A DNA stretch of 64,000 nt from positions 33,324,534 to 33,388,533 of the forward strand of contig OW121742.1 in NCBI GenBank assembly GCA_933228675.1, given 5' to 3'. Under the pieces are notes generated by a model that did no database searches, was not told the DNA's origin, and worked only from the letters and a program-made list of their open reading frames with translations. Source of the stretch: Stomorhina lunata. Its lineage: Eukaryota; Arthropoda; Insecta; Diptera; Rhiniidae. Shown here in pieces: positions 58,369 through 64,000 of this stretch. Positions within the stretch are counted from its first letter, which is position 1; each line of letters begins with the position of its first letter. The translations under genes were made by a program, and so were the position numbers.

Positions 58369-60300
58369 CTAATAAATAGTAAATTTTTGAAAAATTTTGT
58401 ATAAAAAGTAAACATATGAAAAGTTTCGCATAAATAGTAAATTTTTGAAAATTTTCCTATAAATAGTAAATTTTTGAAAAATTTCCTATAAATAGTAAAT
58501 TTTTGAAAAATTTCCTATAAATAGTAAATATTTTAAAAATTTCCTATAAATAGTAAATTTTTGAAAAATTTCCTATAAATAGTAAATTTTTGAAAAATTT
58601 CCTACAAATAGTAAATTTTAAAAAAATTTCCCGTAAATAGTAAATTTTTAAAAAATTTCCTATAAATAGTAAATTTTTGAAAAATTTCCTATAAATAGTA
58701 AATTTTTGAAAAATTTCCTATAAAAAGTAGAGTTTTGAAAAATTTCCTATAAAAGTAAATTTTTGAAAAATTTCGTATAAATATTAAACTTTTGAAAAAT
58801 TTCCTATAAATAGTAAATTTTTGAAAAATTTCTTATAAATTGTAAATTTTTGAAAAATTTTCTATAAATAGTAAATTTTTTAAAAATTTTCTATAAATAG
58901 TAAATTTTTTAAAAATTTTCTATAAATAGTAAATTTTTGAAAAATTTCCTATAAATAATAATTTTTTGAAAAATTTCCTATAAATAGAAAATTTTTAAAA
59001 AATTTCCTATAAATAGTAAATTTTTGAAAAATTTCCTATAAATATTAAATTTTTGAAAATTTTCCTATAAATAGTAAATTTTTGAAAAATTTCCTATAAA
59101 TAGTAAAGTTTTGAAAAATTTCCTATAAATAGTAAATTTTTGAAAAATTTCCTATAAATAGTAAATTTTTGAAAAATTTCCTATAAAAAGTAGAGTTTTG
59201 AAAAATTTCCTATAAAAGTAAATTTTTGAAAAATTTCTTATAAAAAGTAGAGTTTTGAAAAATTTCCTATAAAAGTAAATTTTTGAAAATTTTCGTATAA
59301 ATATTAAACTTTTGAAAAATTTCCTATAAATAGTAAATTTTTGAAAAATTTCTTATAAATTGTAAATTTTTGAAAAATTTCCTATAAATAGTAAATTTTT
59401 GAAAAATTTCCTATAAATAGTAAATTTTTGAAAAATTTCCTATAAATAATAATTTTTTGAAAAATTTCCTATAAATAGTAAATTTTTAAAAAATTTCCTA
59501 TAAATAGTAAATTTTTGAAAAATTTCCTATAAATAGTAAATTTTTGAAAAAATTCCTATAAATAGTAAATTTTTGAAAAATTTCCTATAAATAGTAAATT
59601 TTTGAAAAATTTCCTATAAATAGTAAATTTTTGAAAATTTTCCTATAAATAGTAAATTTTTGAAAAATTTCCTACAAATAGTAAATTTTTAAAAAATTTC
59701 CCGTAAATAGTAAATTTTTAAAAAATTTCCCGTAAATAGTAAATTTTTGAAAAATTTCCTATAAATAGTAAATTTTTGAAAAATTTCCTAAAAATAGTAA
59801 ATTTTTTGTAAAATTTCCTATAAATAGTAAATTTTTGAAAAATTTCCTATAAATAGTAGATTTTTTAAAAATTTCCTATAAAAAGTAAATTTTTTAAAAA
59901 TTTGCTATAAATAGTAAATTTTTGAAAAATTTCCTATAAATAGTAAATTTTTGAAAAAATTCCCATAAAAAGTAAATTTTTGAAGAATTTTAAAAAATTT
60001 CCTATAAATAGTAAATATTTGAAAAACTTCCTATAAATAGTAAATTTTTGAAAATTTTCCTATAAATAGTAAATTTTTAAAAGTTTCCTATAAAGAGTAA
60101 ATTTTTAAAAAAATTTCCTGTAAATAGTAAATTTTTGGAAAATTTTCTATAAATAGTAAATTTTTGAAGAATTTTAAAAAATTTCCTATAAATTGTAAAT
60201 TTTTGAAAAATTTCCTTTAAAAAGTAAATATTTGAAAAATTTCCTATAAATAGTAAATTTTTGAAAATTTTCCTATAAAAAGTAAATTTTTTGAAATTTT
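58369..60300 (+). repeat. 29-bp satellite array (forward, GTAAATTTTTG form), about 65 copies
   Basis: Unit TTTCCTATAAATAGTAAATT plus TTTGAAAAA. Marker variants (AAAAGTAGAGTTTTG, then TAAAAGTAAATTTTTG and CGTATAAATATTAAACTTTT) recur at about 58722 and 59186-59300, so a block of about 460-510 bp was copied. Confidence 0.96.
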
Positions 60301-61349
60301 TTTTTATAATATTTTAATAGCAATTGTCCAGTGTTAATTTATCTATAGCAGTATCTGTCCAGCCATCGTACGCCTTTGCTTAGGACTATTAAAAATAACT
60401 TTATATATTTAGTTTCAGTATAGAACTTTTAATTTTGAATATTCACATGTTGTTTTAATTTTTATGGAGGCAACATTTTCTGTCCATACAAAAATTTTCC
60501 TAATAAAATGAAAACTACATTAAATGAAAATTGTAAGCAGAAACAAAATTTGCTGGCTGAAGCAGGTGCAAACGATTTAGATGTTTAAATTAAAAAACTG
60601 CAACTAAATTTTTCAAATAATGATACAAGTAATTTTTAAAATCTGTATATAAAATAGTTTGAAATTAATTTAAAATTTGTTTAATAAAACTTCAAAATAT
60701 GACAAGTTTATTTTGTATATAAAATATTAATAGTTTTTGCATTTAAACCAATTGTTTCGCAAACAAAACCATAATTTGTTTGACTAGCTACAATTAAGTT
60801 TCCCTAACTTGTCATTTACTATTTCCAACTGTTTTCTAAATAGACAAAACTTTACTTAAATTTTCTCGCTGCTGCTGTCGGTTGAATTTGAAAAACTTCT
60901 AATTTTATTATTTCCAAGAAAATGCGCGCCTAATGGTCTCGTATGCATAATGATCAGAAAGTTTGTTATTTACACCCACCACAGACTCCCGGAATGCATG
61001 CGTTGTCATGCTTTCCTCTTAACTGACTGACTGACTGTTTCTTTTTGTGGCCTCCTATTGTCATCAGTTATTGTTGTAAGTTGATTGTGTCTTTCTAAGA
61101 AAATAATTTGACACACTCACACAGTTATGTGCTCAAATTAAAACGGCTACATACAAAGATACATAGGGATTCCTAAAGAAAGACATTGTTCAAAAGTTAC
61201 TCCTTGTGTTGCAAAAATTTGCTACACTCTAACGTTACTGTTATGACGACGACGATGGCTAAGTGAATTACTGTATGTCGATGGCATTGCATGTGAAGTT
61301 TTAAGTTTATGCGTGATGGAGGCAGAAGTTTTAAAATTTGAAATCTATG
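60301..61349. other. Non-satellite block near the right end
   Basis: Less A/T-rich than its surroundings (for example 60880-61090 and 61200-61300). No exon of the RhoGEF or any other gene can be supported. An untranslated first exon cannot be excluded. Confidence 0.45.
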
Positions 61350-63635
61350 TTGTAGTTGAAAATTTTTCAAAAATTTACTATTTAAATGAAAAATTTCAAA
61401 AATTTACTATTTATAGTAAAATTCAAACATTTTCTTTTTATACCAAATTTTTTAAAAATTTACTATTTATAGGAAATTTTTCAAAAATTTACTATTTATT
61501 AGAAAATTTTCAGAAATTTACTATTTATAGGAAATTTTTCAAAAATTTACTATTTATAGGAAATTTTTCAAAAATTTACAATTTAAAGGAAATTTTTCAA
61601 AAATTTACAATTTAAAGGAAATTTTTCAAAAATTTACCGTTCATAGGAAATTTTTCAAAAATTTACTATTTAATGAAGTTTTCCAAAAATTTACAATTTA
61701 AGGAAATTTTTCAAAAATTTACAATTTAAAGGAAATTTTTCAAAAATTTACTATTTATAGGAAATTTTTCAAAAATTTCCTTTTTATAGGAAATTTTTCA
61801 AAAATTTACTATTTATAATAAATTTTTCAAAAATTTACTATTTATAGGAAATTTTTCAAAAATTTACTATTTATAGGAAATTTTTCAAAAATTTACTATT
61901 TATAGGAAATTTTTCAAAAATTTACTATTTATAGGAAATTTTTCAAAAATTTACTATTTATAGGAAATTTTTCAAAAATTTACTATTTATACGAAATTTT
62001 TCAAAAATTTACTATTTATTAGAAAATTTTCAGAAATTTACTATTTATAGGAAATTTTTCAAAAATTTACTATGTATAGGAAATTTTCCAAAAATTTACT
62101 ATTTATAGGAAATTTTTCAAAAATTTACTATTTATAGGAAATTTTTCAAAAATTTACTATTTATAGGAAATTTTTCAAAAATTTACTATTTATAGGAAAT
62201 TTTTCAAAAATTTACTATTTATAGGAAATTTTTCAAAAATTTACTATTTATAGGAAATTTTTCAAAAATTTACTATTTATACGAAATTTTTCAAAAATTT
62301 ACTATTTATTAGAAAATTTTCAGAAATTTACTATTTATAGGAAATTTTTCAAAAATTTACTATGTATAGGAAATTTTCCAAAAATTTACAATTTAAAGGA
62401 AATTTTTCAAAAATTTACCGTTCATAGGAAATTTTTCAAAAATTTACTATTTAATGAAGTTTTCCAAAAATTTACAATTTAAGGAAATTTTTCAAAAATT
62501 TACAATTTAAAGGAAATTTTTCAAAAATTTACTATTTATAGGAAATTTTTCAAAAATTTACTTTTTATAGGAAATTTTTCAAAAATTTACTATTTATAGG
62601 AAATTTTTCAAAAATTTACTATTTATAGGAAATTTTTCAAAAATTTACTATTTATAGGAAATTTTTCAAAAATTTACTATTTATAGGAAATTTTTCAAAA
62701 ATTTACTATTTATAGGAAATTTTTCAAAAATTTACTATTTATAGGAAATTTTTCAAAAATTTACAATTTAAAGGAAATTTTTCAAAAATTTACAATTTAA
62801 AGGAAATTTTTCAAAAATTTACCGTTCATAGGAAATTTTTCAAAAATTTACTATTTAATGAAGTTTTCCAAAAATTTACAATTTAAGGAAATTTTTCAAA
62901 AATTTACAATTTAAAGGAAATTTTTCAAAAATTTACTATTTATAGGAAATTTTTCAAAAATTTCCTTTTTATAGGAAATTTTTCAAAAATTTACTATTTA
63001 TAATAAATTTTTCAAAAATTTACTATTTATAGGAAATTTTTCAAAAATTTACTATTTATAGGAAATTTTTCAAAAATTTACTATTTATAGGAAATTTTTC
63101 AAAAATTTACTATTTATAGGAAATTTTTCAAAAATTTACTATTTATAGGAAATTTTTCAAAAATTTACTATTTATACGAAATTTTTCAAAAATTTAATAT
63201 TTATAGGAAATTTATCAAAAATTTACTATTTATAGGAAATTTTTCAAAAATTTACTATTTATAGGAAATTTTTCAAAAATTTACTATTTATAGGAAATTT
63301 TTCAAAAATTTACTATTTATAGGAAATTTTTCAAAAATTTACTATTTATAGGAAATTTTTCAAAAATTTACTATTTATAGGAAATTTTTCAAAAATTTAC
63401 TATTTATAGGAAATTTTTCAAAAATTTACTATTTATAGGAAATTTTTCAAAAATTTACTATTTATAGGAAATTTTTCAAAAATTTACTATTTATAGGAAA
63501 TTTTTCAAAAATTTACTATTTATAGGAAATTTTTCAAAAATTTACGTTTTATAGGAAATTTTTCAAAAATTTACGTTTTATAGGAAATTTTTACAAAAAT
63601 TTACGTTTTATAGGAAATTTTTCAAAAATTTTCTT
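61350..63635 (-). repeat. 29-bp satellite array (reverse, TTTACTATTTATAGG form), about 80 copies
   Basis: Unit TTTACTATTTATAGGAAATT plus TTTCAAAAA. The marker ACCGTTCATAGG with its following ATTTAATGAAGTTTTCC occurs at about 61637, 62418 and 62821, and TATTAGAAAATTTTCAG at about 61494, 62015 and 62306, showing higher-order blocks. Many units are identical, so the array is young. Confidence 0.96.
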
Positions 63636-63930
63636 TTTATAGTCTATGCCTTAGCCTATTTCTTAGTCTATGTCTTAGTCTATGTCTTAGTCTATATCTT
63701 AGTCTATGTCTTAGTCTATGTCTTAGTCTATGTCTTAGTCTATGTCTTAGTCTATGTCTTAGTCTATGTCTTAGTCTATGTCTTAGTCTATGTCTTAGTC
63801 TATGTCTTAGTCTATGTCTTAGTCTATGTCTTAGTCTATGGGTTAGTCTATGTCTTAGTCTATGTCTTAGTCTATGTCTTAGTCTATGTCTTAGTTTATG
63901 TCTCAGTTTATGTCTTAGACTATATCCTAA
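63636..63930 (+). repeat. 12-bp satellite array (forward), about 24 copies
   Basis: TCTATGTCTTAG units, abutting the 29-bp array with almost no transition. The edges are degenerate (ATGCCTTAGCC on the left, TATATCCTAATC on the right). It has the opposite orientation to the array at 58.1 kb. Confidence 0.95.
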
Positions 63931-64000
63931 TCTTTATAGTATTCGATGTCTAAATCTCTTATTTTATTTATTTATATTCCTCTGTCTTTTAACTCCTTTA

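Noticed and set aside
61313..61615. 100-codon ORF with KFTIYRKFFKNLLF-type repeats
   Set aside because: It is a translation of the 29-bp satellite over a few units. The frame is lost as unit length drifts.

Overview
This is A+T-rich nuclear DNA of a fly. The evidence is intron-containing genes with short consensus introns, insect-like proteins, Tc1/mariner and LINE remnants, and three copies of a DINE-1/INE-1-like Helentron-derived element that starts with TATACCC. The density of these elements and of satellites fits a calyptrate fly (blowfly or house-fly type) better than Drosophila. That placement is inference.

Genes. Four genes can be supported. (1) 543-815 (+): last exon of an isochorismatase-like hydrolase gene. 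(2) 2093-4960 (+): a complete five-exon KRI1 homologue (nucleolar ribosome biogenesis), with a CACGTG E-box about 80 bp upstream of its ATG. (3) 6777-10055 (+): a complete DEF8-like gene (C1 zinc finger plus C-terminal Rubicon-homology zinc domain) in three constitutive exons, with a possible 45-nt in-frame cassette exon and an overlapping uORF. (4) 44394-28871 (-): the last four exons of a large RhoGEF (polyQ and disordered region, CxxC..CxxC motif, DH and PH domains). Its 5' exons are not recognisable in the 19.6 kb to the right edge, so that stretch is probably the upstream intron.

Repeats. Roughly 40% of the window, by my rough estimate, is tandem satellite. The families are: a 29-bp unit containing CCTATAAATAG (six arrays plus shorter tracts, both orientations); a 31-bp unit containing the palindrome TTATCGATAA (about 49.1-51.75 kb); 30-31-bp units built on TTTCTATAGAAAA (12.4, 25.5-26.7 and 29.9-31.6 kb); a 31-bp trimer of about 10-bp TTATAA modules (in the RhoGEF introns); other 31-bp A-tract units (53.5 and 57.2 kb); and a 12-bp unit, TCTATGTCTTAG, in four arrays of both orientations. 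Except for the 12-mer, every unit is close to three DNA helical turns.

Layout: 0-10 kb gene-dense with satellites between genes; 10-28.8 kb gene-poor and rich in mobile elements and satellites (12-mer arrays in opposite orientation at 14.6-15.5 and 16.8-18.6 kb, a decayed LINE, a tRNA-derived SINE fragment and a broken mariner-like element at 20-23 kb); 28.9-44.4 kb RhoGEF exons separated by satellite-filled introns; 44.4-64 kb nearly continuous satellite arrays. I found no CRISPR array, rRNA, intact tRNA or prokaryote-type system. The most unusual content is the satellite landscape itself.
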